Source of the DNA: Octadecabacter arcticus 238
GTDB lineage: Bacteria > Pseudomonadota > Alphaproteobacteria > Rhodobacterales > Rhodobacteraceae
Assembly: GCF_000155735.2 (NCBI RefSeq)
Contig: NC_020908.1
Location: 62,001-126,000, forward strand
Direction: 5' to 3'
Length of the DNA: 64,000 bases
The position numbers and the translations under genes were made by a program. This document shows positions 27,334 to 36,642 of the stretch, piece by piece. The notes under the pieces were generated by a model. It did not search any database. It worked only from the letters and a program-made list of their open reading frames with translations, and was not told the DNA's origin. Each line of letters opens with the position of its first letter. The first letter of the stretch is position 1.

Positions 27334-28425
27334 ATTTACGGGCTCTGTGCCCTGATGATTTGGGGTTCCAACGCGTCTGCCCAAACAGGGGACATCGTGC
27401 GAATTGCAACGTTCGCCGCCCCGTTGAGCCGCGATGGTCCGGGGTTGTTGCTGCGCGATATCACAAAGCAAGACGATGCAGGAATAGCTGCGATTGTTGC
27501 GATCATTAACCATATCTCCCCCGATATCTTAATACTCACAGACTTTGATTATGATGCGGGCGGCGCTGGGCTGTCGGCTTTTTCTGACGTTCTGGCAGAT
27601 CCATATCAGTATAAATTTGCCCTGCGCCCGAATGCGGGAATGCAGACGGGGCTGGATATAGATGGTGACGGGTTCACCGGTGATGCACGCGATGCGATGG
27701 GATACGGGCGTTTTCTGGGTGACGGTGGTTTGGCGCTTTTATCGCGCTCTCCTGTCGACGTTGTTAACGTCATTGACCTAACTGAATTGCGTTGGCGCGA
27801 TGTGCCAAGCGCGGTCCTACCGCAAATGAACGGTACTGCCTTCCCGTCTGACGACGTGCAGGCGATGTTGCACGTGTCGTCGTCGGGCCATTGGATCGTT
27901 CCGATCAATTTTGGCGCGCAAACGATCACGTTGCTCGTATATTCCGCGACCGCGCCGGTGTTTGACGGGCCAGAGGACTTCAACGGACTGCGCAACCGTG
28001 ACGAATTGCGGGTCTGGGAGGCGGTGTTGGATGGCACCTTGGCCGCACCCCCGACCAACCCAATCATCATTGGAAACGTAAACGCAGACCCGTTTGATGG
28101 GCAAGGAATTTGCAGCGGCATCGCCGGCGTTCTAGCGCGTCCTGATTTGCAGGATCCGATGCCGATGAGTCTTGGCGCAAAACAGGCAGCCGACCTCAAT
28201 CAGATGGGCGATCCCGCCTTGGACACCGCCGATTGGTCAGATGACGGACCAGGCAACCTGCGGGTGTCCTACATCCTGCCATCCCGTGCTTTGAACGTTG
28301 TGGGGGCGGGCGTCTTTTGGCCCGCGCAAAATGATCCTTTGGCGACTCTACTGGGCAGTGACGGCTTGACCGCTGGACCGCACCGCCTCGTTTGGGTGGA
28401 CATCGAGATTGAGGGCCTGCGCTAA
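27334..28425 (+). CDS. Endonuclease/exonuclease/phosphatase-like secreted protein
   Basis: The protein carries a short signal-like segment (YGLCALMIWGSNASAQ) and the pattern VRIATFAAPLSRDGPGLLLRDI ... INHISPDILILTDFD ... GLDIDGDGF ... GNVNADPFDGQGI, which I recognise as the endonuclease/exonuclease/phosphatase superfamily. The usual catalytic His near the C-terminus is seen as AGPHRLVWVD. The start is unclear. The natural position would be an ATG overlapping the upstream stop (TAATG), but the sequence reads TAATT, so an ATT start at 27334 is assumed. ATG 27355 would cut the signal peptide, and ATG 27208 would add unrelated residues. Its 3' end overlaps the opposite gene by 78 bases. Confidence 0.72.
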   Translation: MYGLCALMIWGSNASAQTGDIVRIATFAAPLSRDGPGLLLRDITKQDDAGIAAIVAIINHISPDILILTDFDYDAGGAGLSAFSDVLADPYQYKFALRPNAGMQTGLDIDGDGFTGDARDAMGYGRFLGDGGLALLSRSPVDVVNVIDLTELRWRDVPSAVLPQMNGTAFPSDDVQAMLHVSSSGHWIVPINFGAQTITLLVYSATAPVFDGPEDFNGLRNRDELRVWEAVLDGTLAAPPTNPIIIGNVNADPFDGQGICSGIAGVLARPDLQDPMPMSLGAKQAADLNQMGDPALDTADWSDDGPGNLRVSYILPSRALNVVGAGVFWPAQNDPLATLLGSDGLTAGPHRLVWVDIEIEGLR

Positions 28426-29259
28426 CGCATCGTGCAACGGTGTCATCGCGACATTGCCGCACAACGCGGCGTGCCGGGTTGCATCGATATGGTGGGACTT
28501 GTTCCAAAGATACCGCATTTCCAGCAAGCCACTGCCCATGGGCCAGGCGATTTTTGCGATGCTTATGGGCCACCACGCCATGGGTTTTGCGACGATCGTC
28601 CGTCCGACAACTGTTGAAATGGCCTGCGCCAGTTCTTCACCTGTCAAAGTAAAACTTGGCACGGGAACGTCCTCAAACAGGGCGAGGCTGTGCCGCTTTT
28701 CGGCCAGTGCCACCATTGTGGTGGCCACATCTGGAAGAAACGTAAAGGCATGCGGGCAGTCAAGGCGACCAGGGTAGGAAATTTTTCCCTTGGGAATTGG
28801 TTTGGCAATGATCATGTCAAACCAGTTCCCCGATGCTTGCGTGTCGAGGAAATCCCCCGCCCGCACAACAAACGTCTGCACGCCGGACGCACGATATGCG
28901 GCCTCCATATGCACGCGAATACGGCCCAAGGAGTTGGTCGCGAGATGCGGTGTGTCAGGCCCGAACCGTTCGGGACCCTGCGCGCCGAAGACATAAACGT
29001 TGCCCGGTATGATCACGGTGGCGCCGCTGGCCTTTGCGACTTCGATCACCTGTGCGGTTTGATCGGGAACCTGTGCGGCCCATTGCGGGTAGGGCGGGTT
29101 CCAGCCATTCACGATAACGGATGCGCCCCACGCTGCGTCCCAAAGCGTGTCTTTGGCGCGATCAAACCGGCGAACCTCCCAATCCGCAGCTTCAAATGCA
29201 AGGGCGGCGCTGCGGCCAAGACGACCCGTGGGGCCGAGTATCAGAACAGTTTTTTCCAT
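28348..29259 (-). CDS. NAD(P)-binding epimerase/dehydratase-family protein
   Basis: The 303-aa short-chain-dehydrogenase-like protein has the Rossmann dinucleotide-binding motif at its start (LILGPTGRLGRSAALAF, a GxxGxxG variant) and the family-like VIIPGNVYVFG and VVRAGDFLD. The typical YxxxK catalytic pair is not evident, so the exact reaction is unknown. It is divergent from a LysR-type regulator across 87 bases, which suggests that regulator controls it. The C-terminal 26 codons overlap the end of the convergent EEP-like gene. Confidence 0.85.
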   Translation of the reverse strand: MEKTVLILGPTGRLGRSAALAFEAADWEVRRFDRAKDTLWDAAWGASVIVNGWNPPYPQWAAQVPDQTAQVIEVAKASGATVIIPGNVYVFGAQGPERFGPDTPHLATNSLGRIRVHMEAAYRASGVQTFVVRAGDFLDTQASGNWFDMIIAKPIPKGKISYPGRLDCPHAFTFLPDVATTMVALAEKRHSLALFEDVPVPSFTLTGEELAQAISTVVGRTIVAKPMAWWPISIAKIAWPMGSGLLEMRYLWNKSHHIDATRHAALCGNVAMTPLHDALAQALNLDVHPNEAVRSSGQAVTAQ

Positions 29260-29346
29260 CGTGTTTCTCCTGTGTTGGTGTCAATCTGACCAATGCATTT
29301 ATGATTTAGAATTGCCTAATTTCGCAGATCATGTATTCGTTTTTGC

Positions 29347-30252
29347 ATGGCACATACATTGAACCCCGCCGACTGGTCCCTGATCCAAGCCTTCTTGATG
29401 GTCGCTGAAGAGGGGTCTTTGTCTGGCGCCGCCCGCAAGCTCGGAGCGAGCCAGCCGACCTTGGGTCGCCAGATAAAGACGCTCGAACATCAGTTGAGCG
29501 CGAGCCTTTTTACCCGGCAGGCACGCGGACTTGAACTTACACAAACCGGTGCCGCATTGGTTGCACCAGCGCGTGCGATGCGCGATGCGATGGGCCAGAT
29601 AACGCTGACGGCCGCAGGGCAGTCGGCACGGATGAGCGGCACAGTCCGCATCACCGCAAGCGTGATGACGTCAATGTATCACCTACCGGACATCATCGCG
29701 AAAATCCGACTTTTGGAACCTGCGATTTCGATTGAAGTCGTCGCCTCTGACGACACCCGCAACCTGTTGTATCGAGAGGCTGACTTCGCTGTGCGGATGT
29801 ATCGCCCCACGCAATTGGATCTGGTCACACAGCACATTGGGAACATCCCGCTGACCATCTGTGCCTCCAAAAGCTACCTCGCGCGCATGGGGCCGCTGCA
29901 AGGCGCCGCTGATCTGATGCACCACGATTTCGTCGGCTACGACACCAATCCCGCACTCATCGACGGATTTCGCGACATCGGAATCGAGGTCACGCGTGAT
30001 TTTTTCAAGGTGCGTTGTGACGATCATGCGACGTATTGGAACCTTGTTCGGGCGGGCTGCGGGATCGGATTTGCCCAAGGTTCGATCGCGAAAGATGACC
30101 TCGACGTGATGGCGATTGATGCTGGCGTGGCGATCCCGTCCTTGCCAGTCTGGTTGGTCGCGCACGAGGCCATGCGTCACACACCAAGGATCAGACGGGT
30201 TTGGGAACTGCTTTCGGAGGGGTTAAAGCCGCTTATTGCGGTGCACCCCTAG
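29347..30252 (+). CDS. LysR-family transcriptional regulator
   Basis: The 301-aa protein has an N-terminal winged HTH (LIQAFLMVAEEGSLSGAARKLGASQPTLGRQIKTLEHQL, residues about 13-50) and a LysR effector-binding domain (SGTVRITASVMTSMYHLPDIIAKI ... DFAVRMYRPTQ ... NIPLTICASKSYLARMG). It faces the epimerase gene, the usual arrangement for a LysR regulator and its target. Its effector is unknown. Confidence 0.94.
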   Translation: MAHTLNPADWSLIQAFLMVAEEGSLSGAARKLGASQPTLGRQIKTLEHQLSASLFTRQARGLELTQTGAALVAPARAMRDAMGQITLTAAGQSARMSGTVRITASVMTSMYHLPDIIAKIRLLEPAISIEVVASDDTRNLLYREADFAVRMYRPTQLDLVTQHIGNIPLTICASKSYLARMGPLQGAADLMHHDFVGYDTNPALIDGFRDIGIEVTRDFFKVRCDDHATYWNLVRAGCGIGFAQGSIAKDDLDVMAIDAGVAIPSLPVWLVAHEAMRHTPRIRRVWELLSEGLKPLIAVHP

Positions 30253-30325
30253 GTCGGGGGTTTCTTGACCCGCGCGGGCTGACGGGCTAGGCGCAAGCAA
30301 CAGTTATCAGCTTAGGATGCACCCA

Positions 30326-31429
30326 ATGTCGAACCCCTCCCTTTTGATCCTGCCAGGTGATGGTATCGGCCAAGAAGTCATGGCCGAAGTCCGCCGCGTC
30401 ATTGACTGGTTCGGCGCTAAGCGCGACATCCATTTTGATGTCTCCGAAGATCTGGTTGGCGGCGCGGCCTACGACAAACATGGCACACCTTTGCACGATG
30501 ACACGATGGCCAAAGCGCAAGAGGTAGATGCCGTGTTGCTCGGCGCTGTTGGTGGTCCTGCATATGACGATCTGGATTTTTCGGTCAAACCCGAACGTGG
30601 TCTTTTGCGTCTGCGTAAAGAGATGGACCTGTTTGCCAACCTGCGACCTGCCCAGTGTTTTGACGCCTTGGCGGATTTTTCGAGCCTGAAGAAAGAACTC
30701 GTCGCAGGCCTCGACATCATGATCGTGCGCGAGCTGACGTCGGGGGTCTATTTTGGCGAACCTCGCGGTATCCACATGGAAGACAACATGCGCGTTGGCA
30801 TCAACACCCAGCGCTACACCGAAGCCGAGATCGAGCGCGGCGCGCGTGCGGCGTTCGACATGGCGATGAAACGGTCCAAGAAGCTGTGCTCGATGGAAAA
30901 AGCCAATGTCATGGAATCTGGCATCCTTTGGCGTGACGTCGTGACCGAAGTGCATGCGGACTACCCCGAAGTTGAACTGTCCCACATGTACGCCGACAAT
31001 GGCGCGATGCAGTTGGTTCGGGCGCCCAAGCAGTTCGATGTGATTTATACGGACAATCTGTTCGGTGACATCCTGTCTGATTGTGCCGCGATGTTGACTG
31101 GTTCGCTTGGCATGTTGCCGTCTGCGTCCCTCGGCGCGCCGATGGCGAATGGCCGCCCCAAGGCGATGTATGAACCCGTTCACGGGTCCGCACCCGACAT
31201 TACAGGACAGGGTAAGGCGAATCCGATTGCTTGTATCCTCAGCTTTGCGATGGCGCTGCGCTATTCTTTTGATCAAGGCGATGAGGCTGCACGGATTGAA
31301 GCCGCAATCGAGAAAGTGCTGGCTGACGGTGTGCGCACAGGCGATTTGCTGGGCGATGAAGACACCGTCGGCGTAAGCACATCTGGCATGACGGATGCAA
31401 TCTTGGCAGCACTTGACGCGTCACTCTAA
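30326..31429 (+). CDS. leuB: 3-isopropylmalate dehydrogenase
   Basis: LeuB oxidises and decarboxylates 3-isopropylmalate to 2-ketoisocaproate with NAD+, the third step of leucine synthesis. The protein is 367 aa from ATG 30326 ([15 protein letters not shown]), after AGGATGCACCC. An ATG three codons earlier is possible. Motifs include [35 protein letters not shown], the metal-binding [12 protein letters not shown] and [18 protein letters not shown]. It is separated from leuCD by the IS-damaged membrane gene, the EEP-like gene and the epimerase/LysR pair. Confidence 0.97.
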   Translation: MSNPSLLILPGDGIGQEVMAEVRRVIDWFGAKRDIHFDVSEDLVGGAAYDKHGTPLHDDTMAKAQEVDAVLLGAVGGPAYDDLDFSVKPERGLLRLRKEMDLFANLRPAQCFDALADFSSLKKELVAGLDIMIVRELTSGVYFGEPRGIHMEDNMRVGINTQRYTEAEIERGARAAFDMAMKRSKKLCSMEKANVMESGILWRDVVTEVHADYPEVELSHMYADNGAMQLVRAPKQFDVIYTDNLFGDILSDCAAMLTGSLGMLPSASLGAPMANGRPKAMYEPVHGSAPDITGQGKANPIACILSFAMALRYSFDQGDEAARIEAAIEKVLADGVRTGDLLGDEDTVGVSTSGMTDAILAALDASL

Positions 31430-31491
31430 CGAGCGGCAGACTGTTGCCTGTTAGGGGCGATCACGTCGTAAGAATACGGAAAGAATAGACC

Positions 31492-32454
31492 ATGTCTTCA
31501 AACGCAAAAGGCGCGCTTCTGGCGCTGATCGCATTCGGAGTGTTCGCGACCCATGATGTCTTCGTAAAGACCTTGGGCGCGATCTATTCGCCGATCCAAA
31601 TCGTGTTCTTCTCGGTGCTGTTTAGCTTTCCTTTGGCGACCATCATGTTGATGCGTGATTCCAAACCGGGCAATCTGTTGCCGCGTCATCCGTGGTGGAT
31701 GGCGCTGCGCACAGTTGCATCCGTCGCAACCGCTGTGACGGCGTTTTATGCGTTCACGGTTCTGCCCTTGGCGCAGACCTATGCGATCCTTTTCGCGGCG
31801 CCGTTGTTGATCACAATCCTCGCGATACCAATCTTGGGTGAAGTGGTGCGGTTGCGTCGCTGGCTTGCTGTGATTGTCGGTCTCACTGGGGTGCTTGTGG
31901 TGTTGCGTCCGGGATCGACGGATCTGAATTGGGGCCATGCGGCGGCATTGACGGCCGCTGTAGGCGGTTCTGTTGCTTCTATCGTTGTGCGCCGCATTGG
32001 GGCCGATGAACGCCCTGTCGTGATGCTGTTGTATCCGATGATGGCGAATTTCGTGCTGATGGGAATCGGTCTGGCGTTCGTTTACATTCCGATGCCAATC
32101 GAACACCTTGGATTGGTTGCGCTTGTGGCGGCCTTTGCGTGGACAGCGGGGCGGTGCATCATCGCGGCCTATCAATCCGGCGAAGCCGCGATCATTGCGC
32201 CGATGCAATATTCCCAGATCATCTGGGCCACGGTGTACGGCGCGCTGTTTTTCGACGAACGCGTCGACAATGCGACAATCCTCGGCGCGAGCATTATCAT
32301 CGCGTCTGGCATGTATATCGTACTGCGCGAAAGCAACGCAGGCACATCAGCGACGACCCCGGTGACGCGCACGCGGTCGCGCCATGAAACTGGCACCTAT
32401 ATGCGTGCGGGGCCATTCATGCGTCTGATTGGCCGACATCCCGACGACAAATAG
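31492..32454 (+). CDS. DMT-superfamily (EamA) transporter
   Basis: The 320-aa membrane protein has ten predicted hydrophobic segments in two EamA-like halves (GALLALIAFGVFATHDVFVK at the start and a second half from LNWGHAAALTAAVGG). The substrate is unknown; relatives export amino acids, nucleotides or other metabolites. It has a polar, basic C-terminal tail of about 40 residues. It stands after leuB with 62 bases between and converges with the next gene. Confidence 0.9.
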   Translation: MSSNAKGALLALIAFGVFATHDVFVKTLGAIYSPIQIVFFSVLFSFPLATIMLMRDSKPGNLLPRHPWWMALRTVASVATAVTAFYAFTVLPLAQTYAILFAAPLLITILAIPILGEVVRLRRWLAVIVGLTGVLVVLRPGSTDLNWGHAAALTAAVGGSVASIVVRRIGADERPVVMLLYPMMANFVLMGIGLAFVYIPMPIEHLGLVALVAAFAWTAGRCIIAAYQSGEAAIIAPMQYSQIIWATVYGALFFDERVDNATILGASIIIASGMYIVLRESNAGTSATTPVTRTRSRHETGTYMRAGPFMRLIGRHPDDK

Positions 32455-32460
32455 TGGCTG

Positions 32461-33678
32461 CTATATGATCGCGCTTTCGGCAAAGGGCCTGCCAGCCGCG
32501 ATGCGCTCAAACCCGAACGGCGTCAGGTCAAGCGTTCGGTATTCGCCGTAGGTCAGCATTTCAGCTGTGCCGCGCCCCATCGCAGGGGATTGCTGCAATC
32601 CATGACCAGAAAATCCATTTACGAAGAAGAAATTTTCAATCTCCGTGTGCGGTCCAAGGATCGCGTTTTGATCCAGCGTGTTGAAGTCATAATGCCCCGC
32701 CCACTCGGTGATGACTTTGATGGCCTCAAATTGCGGAATGCGGGTCGCGATTGTCGGCCAGATTTTATCCTGCCATAGGCCATGATCCATGGCAAAATCG
32801 TCACACTCTACTGCCAGATCTGGGTGCGCATGTCCACCCGCCAGATAGGTTTTTGGCCCATCCTGCCGGAAATGCACGCCCGATGGATCAATCGTAAGCG
32901 GCAAGACCTGACCGAGAGGCTGTTCGGCGGAGAATATCCATGTGAACCGCTTCCGCGGCTCAACAGGAATTTGGATTCCCGCCATTTTAGCTGTCCTTGC
33001 GCCGCGCGGACCCGTGGCATTGACGACCTTGCCACAGGCAATCGCGTCGCCGTTCGCAAGGGTCACACTGTGCACCCGTGGTCCCACGACGTGCATCGAC
33101 GTGACCTCGCCTGTTATATATTCCACGCCACGTTCCCGCGCTGATCTGCGCCACCAATCGAAAACTGTGCCGCCGTCCCAGTAGCCCTCATCGATGAGGT
33201 TAATGCTGCCCAGCACAATGTCATCGACGGTGTAAAATGGGTAGGCCTCCTTGATTTGGGCTGGCGTCATCAGTTGCGTTGCGGCGCCTGCGTCTATCTG
33301 CACCTTTTGCGCGGCGCGCAATTGATCTGCGAAGGCGTCAGTGTCGGCAAGATACATGTAGCCATAGCTCTGGATCGACAGGTCCGGAACGCGGGGATCA
33401 TTGCCCATGAGGCCCTTGAAGCCCTTGATGAACGCGGCACCAAACTGGGAAATCTTGACGTTCAACGGGTTGCTGAACTGTTGGCGGATACAGGAATTGG
33501 TGTGCGCTGTTGCGCTATTTTGGTAGGTCGGGTCGCGTTCAATCACTAAGACTGTTCCGTCAAAATCCGGATTGTCCGTCAAAAACCAAGCCACGGCGGA
33601 CCCGTACATCGCGCCGCCAATGATCACCACATCGTAGCTGCTGCGGGTCGCAGTCGTGTCGAATTTTCCAACGGCCAT
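32461..33678 (-). CDS. FAD-dependent oxidoreductase (DAO family)
   Basis: The 405-aa protein has an N-terminal FAD-binding Rossmann motif (YDVVIIGGAMYGSAVAWFL, residues about 15-33). A DAO-family body includes SCIRQQFSNPLNVKISQ and a substrate domain with GVEYITGEVTSM and NATGPRGART. The C-terminal FAD motif is FFVNGFSGHGLQQSPAMGRG. Relatives oxidise amino or N-methyl compounds such as sarcosine or glycine, but the true substrate cannot be told. It is divergent from the iron-binding protein gene across 158 bases. Confidence 0.92.
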   Translation of the reverse strand: MAVGKFDTTATRSSYDVVIIGGAMYGSAVAWFLTDNPDFDGTVLVIERDPTYQNSATAHTNSCIRQQFSNPLNVKISQFGAAFIKGFKGLMGNDPRVPDLSIQSYGYMYLADTDAFADQLRAAQKVQIDAGAATQLMTPAQIKEAYPFYTVDDIVLGSINLIDEGYWDGGTVFDWWRRSARERGVEYITGEVTSMHVVGPRVHSVTLANGDAIACGKVVNATGPRGARTAKMAGIQIPVEPRKRFTWIFSAEQPLGQVLPLTIDPSGVHFRQDGPKTYLAGGHAHPDLAVECDDFAMDHGLWQDKIWPTIATRIPQFEAIKVITEWAGHYDFNTLDQNAILGPHTEIENFFFVNGFSGHGLQQSPAMGRGTAEMLTYGEYRTLDLTPFGFERIAAGRPFAESAII

Positions 33679-33760
33679 GGGTGATCCTCTTCTTCACTAC
33701 TTGGGGCGTAAAACAGAGCGCTGGTCAAGCGCTGTGAGTCGGCGGATTAATTCCGATCAA

Positions 33761-33774
33761 TTTAGTCAGGATTA
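33761..33774 (+). promoter_or_regulatory. Candidate iron-regulated motif upstream of fbpA-like gene
   Basis: TTTAGTCAGGATTA lies 62 bases before the iron-binding protein gene, and a partial copy, ATAGTCAGAT, lies at 33811-33820. A near-identical TTTAGTCGGGATTA occurs in front of the permease gene (36624-36637). A TGA-N9-TCA pattern (33803-33817) of the RirA/iron-box type also overlaps the second copy. The regulator is unknown. Confidence 0.5.
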
Positions 33775-33836
33775 CTTGACGGAACGGCAGGGCGAGGATA
33801 ACTGATTAAAATAGTCAGATATAAAGGATCGACAAA

Positions 33837-34853
33837 ATGACCACTAGAACCATCACTCTCACAACACTGCTGCTGTGCACCGCCGCGCCAGCCTTCGCTG
33901 ATGGGGAGCTGAACCTATACTCCTCGCGCCATTACGATACCGACGAACGCCTGTATTCTGATTTTGAGGACGCAACTGGCATCAAAATCAATCGCATCGA
34001 AGGCAACGCAGATGAGTTGATTGCACGGATGGAGGCAGAAGGTGTGAATTCACCTGCTGACGTGCTTTTGACTGTCGATACATCACGGCTTGAACGGGCG
34101 AAGGATGCGGCTGTGTTGCAATCCATCGATAGTGAGATCCTCGAGGACCGCATTCCAGCGAACCTGCAGGACAGCGACAATCAATGGTACGGATTTTCGC
34201 AACGCGCACGGATCATTTTCTACAATAAGACCAATGTTGAAAATCCGCCAATGACATATATCGCGCTTGCCGACCCCGCATACGAAGGCTTGGTTTGTCA
34301 CCGATCATCGACCAACGTATATTCGCAAACGCTTTTAGCCAGCGTGATTGAAAACCATGGTGAAGCAGCAGCGCGCGACTGGGCTCAGGGCATTGTGAAC
34401 AATTTTGCACGCGATCCACAAGGCGGCGATACTGACCAGTTGCGCGGTCTCGTGTCGGGAGAGTGTGATATTTCGATTTCGAACACCTACTATTTCGCGC
34501 GTGCGATCCGGACCGACGTCGATGGACTGCCTGCCGACGCCCGTGAAAATATTGGTTGGGTCTTTCCATCGCAAGATGCCGAAGGCGCCCACATGAACCT
34601 GTCTGGTGGCGGCGTGGCGGCGTACGCACCGAACCGCGACAATGCGATCGCATTCCTTGAATACCTCGCATCAGATCAGGCGCAGCAGTATTTTTCGGCT
34701 GGTAACGACGAATATCCAGCCGTTACTGGCGTTGAATTATCTCCCTCGGTTCAGGCTTTAGGTGAATTTATCGGTGATACTGTCAATTTAAGTGAAGTCG
34801 CGAAGAATTTGCCGCTTGCCCAAGAGATATTTAACGAGGTTGGTTGGAAATAG
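33837..34853 (+). CDS. Fe(3+) ABC transporter periplasmic binding protein
   Basis: The 338-aa protein has a signal peptide (MTTRTITLTTLLLCTAAPAFA) and the ferric-binding FbpA/FutA pattern: GELNLYSSRHYDTDERLYSDFED, GSADEL-like GNADELIARM, and DVLLTVDTSRLERA. Iron-ligand tyrosines are likely in the SNTYYFARA segment. It should capture ferric iron in the periplasm and pass it to the permease encoded by the convergent gene. The start follows AAAGGA. No ATPase gene of the system lies in the window. Confidence 0.94.
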   Translation: MTTRTITLTTLLLCTAAPAFADGELNLYSSRHYDTDERLYSDFEDATGIKINRIEGNADELIARMEAEGVNSPADVLLTVDTSRLERAKDAAVLQSIDSEILEDRIPANLQDSDNQWYGFSQRARIIFYNKTNVENPPMTYIALADPAYEGLVCHRSSTNVYSQTLLASVIENHGEAAARDWAQGIVNNFARDPQGGDTDQLRGLVSGECDISISNTYYFARAIRTDVDGLPADARENIGWVFPSQDAEGAHMNLSGGGVAAYAPNRDNAIAFLEYLASDQAQQYFSAGNDEYPAVTGVELSPSVQALGEFIGDTVNLSEVAKNLPLAQEIFNEVGWK

Positions 34854-34870
34854 CTCGAGGAAATTCACAA

Positions 34871-34904
34871 AAGGGGGGGGCAGCCTAGGTTGCGCCCCTT
34901 TTTT
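34871..34904. terminator. Shared bidirectional terminator between iron transport genes
   Basis: An imperfect G-rich/C-rich hairpin (GGGGGGGCAGCC...GCGCCCC) with T6 on the plus strand and TTTT on the minus strand separates the two convergent genes. Confidence 0.7.
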
Positions 34905-36573
34905 ATGCCCTGTGTGCCGCGACCTGACGGCACAGCAAGATCACAGGTAATAACCCAATGGCCCCGATCAGAAGGCTTGGCACTGCCGCGCCGTTAAGCC
35001 GCTCGTCAGAGGCCAGTCGAAATGCCTGAACCGCCAATGTGTCATAATTAAATGGACGCATGATCAACGTGGCGGGCAGTTCTTTCATGACATCAACAAA
35101 GACGATCAACGCGGCCGTCAGCAGGCTGGGCGTCAAGATTGGGATGTGTACACGGCGCACTGTGCCGATGGAATTCTGCCCCAAAACACGACTAGCGGCG
35201 TCAATATTGCGGCTGACGACGGCAATTCCGCCTTCATACGCACCCAGTGCGGCGGCGAGGAAGCGGATCATATATGCACCGATCAGCAGCCAGATCGACC
35301 CTGTGAACAACAGGCCAGTGGAGACGTCAAACGTCGCGCGCATCCACGCATCCAGCGCGTTATCAAAGGCAGCAAATGGCACGATTAAACCAACCGCAAT
35401 GACGCCCCCGGGTACTGCATAGCCGATCCGTGCGACATAAAGAGCCGCCGCAGCAGAACGTGTTTCGCGCAGGCGGTTTAGACTGCCGAGCAGGACCGCA
35501 GCTGCGACGGTGACCAAGGCTGCAACGGCTGCCAAAGTCAGTGAATTTGTGATGAAGTGCAGGTAGCGCGGGCTGAACAGATTTTGTTCAGACCCGACGG
35601 CCATAACGGACAACGCCAGAACGGGGATGATGACGCCGAGCATAACGGGCATGCCACACAAAATGACCGCTCCCCATCTTGCAACGCCCGCCAGTGGAAT
35701 GCGCGCGACGACGTCTTGGCGTTTGCCATTGCTGAACCGCGCGCGGCCCCGATTTGCGCGTTCCAACATCGCCAATAGTAACGCGAACGCCAGTAATCCA
35801 AGCGACAATTGCGCGGCGGCCCCGCGATCGGCCATGGAAAACCAGCTGTTGTAGATGCCCGTCGCAAAGGTTTGCACGCCAAAATAAGATACAGTGCCGA
35901 AATCTGCGATCGTTTCCATCATCGTGAGAAGAACACCCGCCGCAATAGCTGGGCGCGCTAGCGGCAAGGAGATCGACAGGAATGCAGCAAACGGTGATTT
36001 ACCCAAGGAACGTGCAGCAAGGAACGTTGTCGCGCTTTGCCCAATAAATGCGGCCCGCGCGAGCAGGTAGACGTAAGGGTACAGTACCAAAATCAGCATA
36101 ACCGCGGCGCCGCCTAAACTGCGAATTTCAGGAAACCAATAGTCGCGTGGGCCCCAGCCAGTCACGTCGCGCAGCACCGTTTGAACGATGCCGGGATGGT
36201 CCAGCACGTGGGTATAGGCGTAGGCCAATACATAGGCAGGGAACGCCAGTGGGATCACCAATGCCACCTCGAGCCAGCTGCGACCGGGGAAGTCTGTCAT
36301 TGTCACCAGCCACGCCGAACCAGTGCCGACCATGAATGTGCCAAAGCCCACAATGAAGACCAAAGCGGCGGTGTTGCGCATGTAATCATCAAGCACCGTC
36401 CCCGCGAGGTGGCGCAGCGTACTTGTGTCGCCTGACACTGACGCGAGCGCGACCGCAAGGAATGGCAGAAGACAAAACAGCGCGATCCCGAACGCGACCA
36501 ATGCGATGGCTTTGTCGGCCATAAACCACGACGATTTCGCGGCAGGGGGGGGGAGTTGCGTGCTGTCGGACAT
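34903..36573 (-). CDS. Ferric iron ABC transporter permease (FbpB type)
   Basis: The 556-aa inner-membrane protein consists of two fused BPD_transp_1 permease domains with about twelve hydrophobic segments. Each half has the ATPase-contact EAA-like loop (AARSLGKSPFAAFLSISLPLARP and ASRVLGQNSIGTVRRVHIPILTP). The family is the FbpB/AfuB/SfuB type. It is convergent with the binding-protein gene. The TTTAGTCGGGATTA motif lies about 50 bases before its start. No ATPase partner is in the window. Confidence 0.94.
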   Translation of the reverse strand: MSDSTQLPPPAAKSSWFMADKAIALVAFGIALFCLLPFLAVALASVSGDTSTLRHLAGTVLDDYMRNTAALVFIVGFGTFMVGTGSAWLVTMTDFPGRSWLEVALVIPLAFPAYVLAYAYTHVLDHPGIVQTVLRDVTGWGPRDYWFPEIRSLGGAAVMLILVLYPYVYLLARAAFIGQSATTFLAARSLGKSPFAAFLSISLPLARPAIAAGVLLTMMETIADFGTVSYFGVQTFATGIYNSWFSMADRGAAAQLSLGLLAFALLLAMLERANRGRARFSNGKRQDVVARIPLAGVARWGAVILCGMPVMLGVIIPVLALSVMAVGSEQNLFSPRYLHFITNSLTLAAVAALVTVAAAVLLGSLNRLRETRSAAAALYVARIGYAVPGGVIAVGLIVPFAAFDNALDAWMRATFDVSTGLLFTGSIWLLIGAYMIRFLAAALGAYEGGIAVVSRNIDAASRVLGQNSIGTVRRVHIPILTPSLLTAALIVFVDVMKELPATLIMRPFNYDTLAVQAFRLASDERLNGAAVPSLLIGAIGLLPVILLCRQVAAHRA

Positions 36574-36623
36574 ATCGGCTTGCTACCCTATCGACAGCGC
36601 GTCGTCTATCTAAGACCGATTGT

Positions 36624-36637
36624 TTTAGTCGGGATTA
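36624..36637 (-). promoter_or_regulatory. Candidate iron-regulated motif upstream of permease gene
   Basis: TTTAGTCGGGATTA on the plus strand lies between the end of ccoS (36643) and the permease start (36573). It differs by one base from the motif at 33761-33774 before the binding-protein gene, which supports a shared operator for the two halves of one iron uptake system. Confidence 0.5.
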
Positions 36638-36642
36638 AAGAT

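Larger units (their letters stand above)
23276..27334 (+). pseudogene. Conserved multi-pass membrane protein, split by nested IS66/IS3 insertion
   Basis: A GTG start at 23276 opens a protein with several hydrophobic helices (LRAVLVILMIATPSLML, VGLVCIVAGVFVFVEYN, LAATVLALTVIAKG, LSYLVSLLSLAFFVLAL) and the conserved stretch FNVWTNLPTFDPTAGGDVVTRLERD. It breaks at 23879. After the insertion the gene resumes at 27099, giving LNLI-LGFLLHFLIPAFVKLASDIF and a C-terminal helix region up to the stop at 27334. Removing 23880-27098 (element plus one 8-bp repeat) leaves 840 bases, an open 279-aa frame. I recall homologues between leuD and leuB in roseobacters but not their function. The gene is inactive as it stands. 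Confidence 0.9.

Noticed and set aside
30287..31276. Minus-strand ORF of 329 aa over leuB
   Set aside because: It is antisense to intact leuB, with no domain and no ribosome site.
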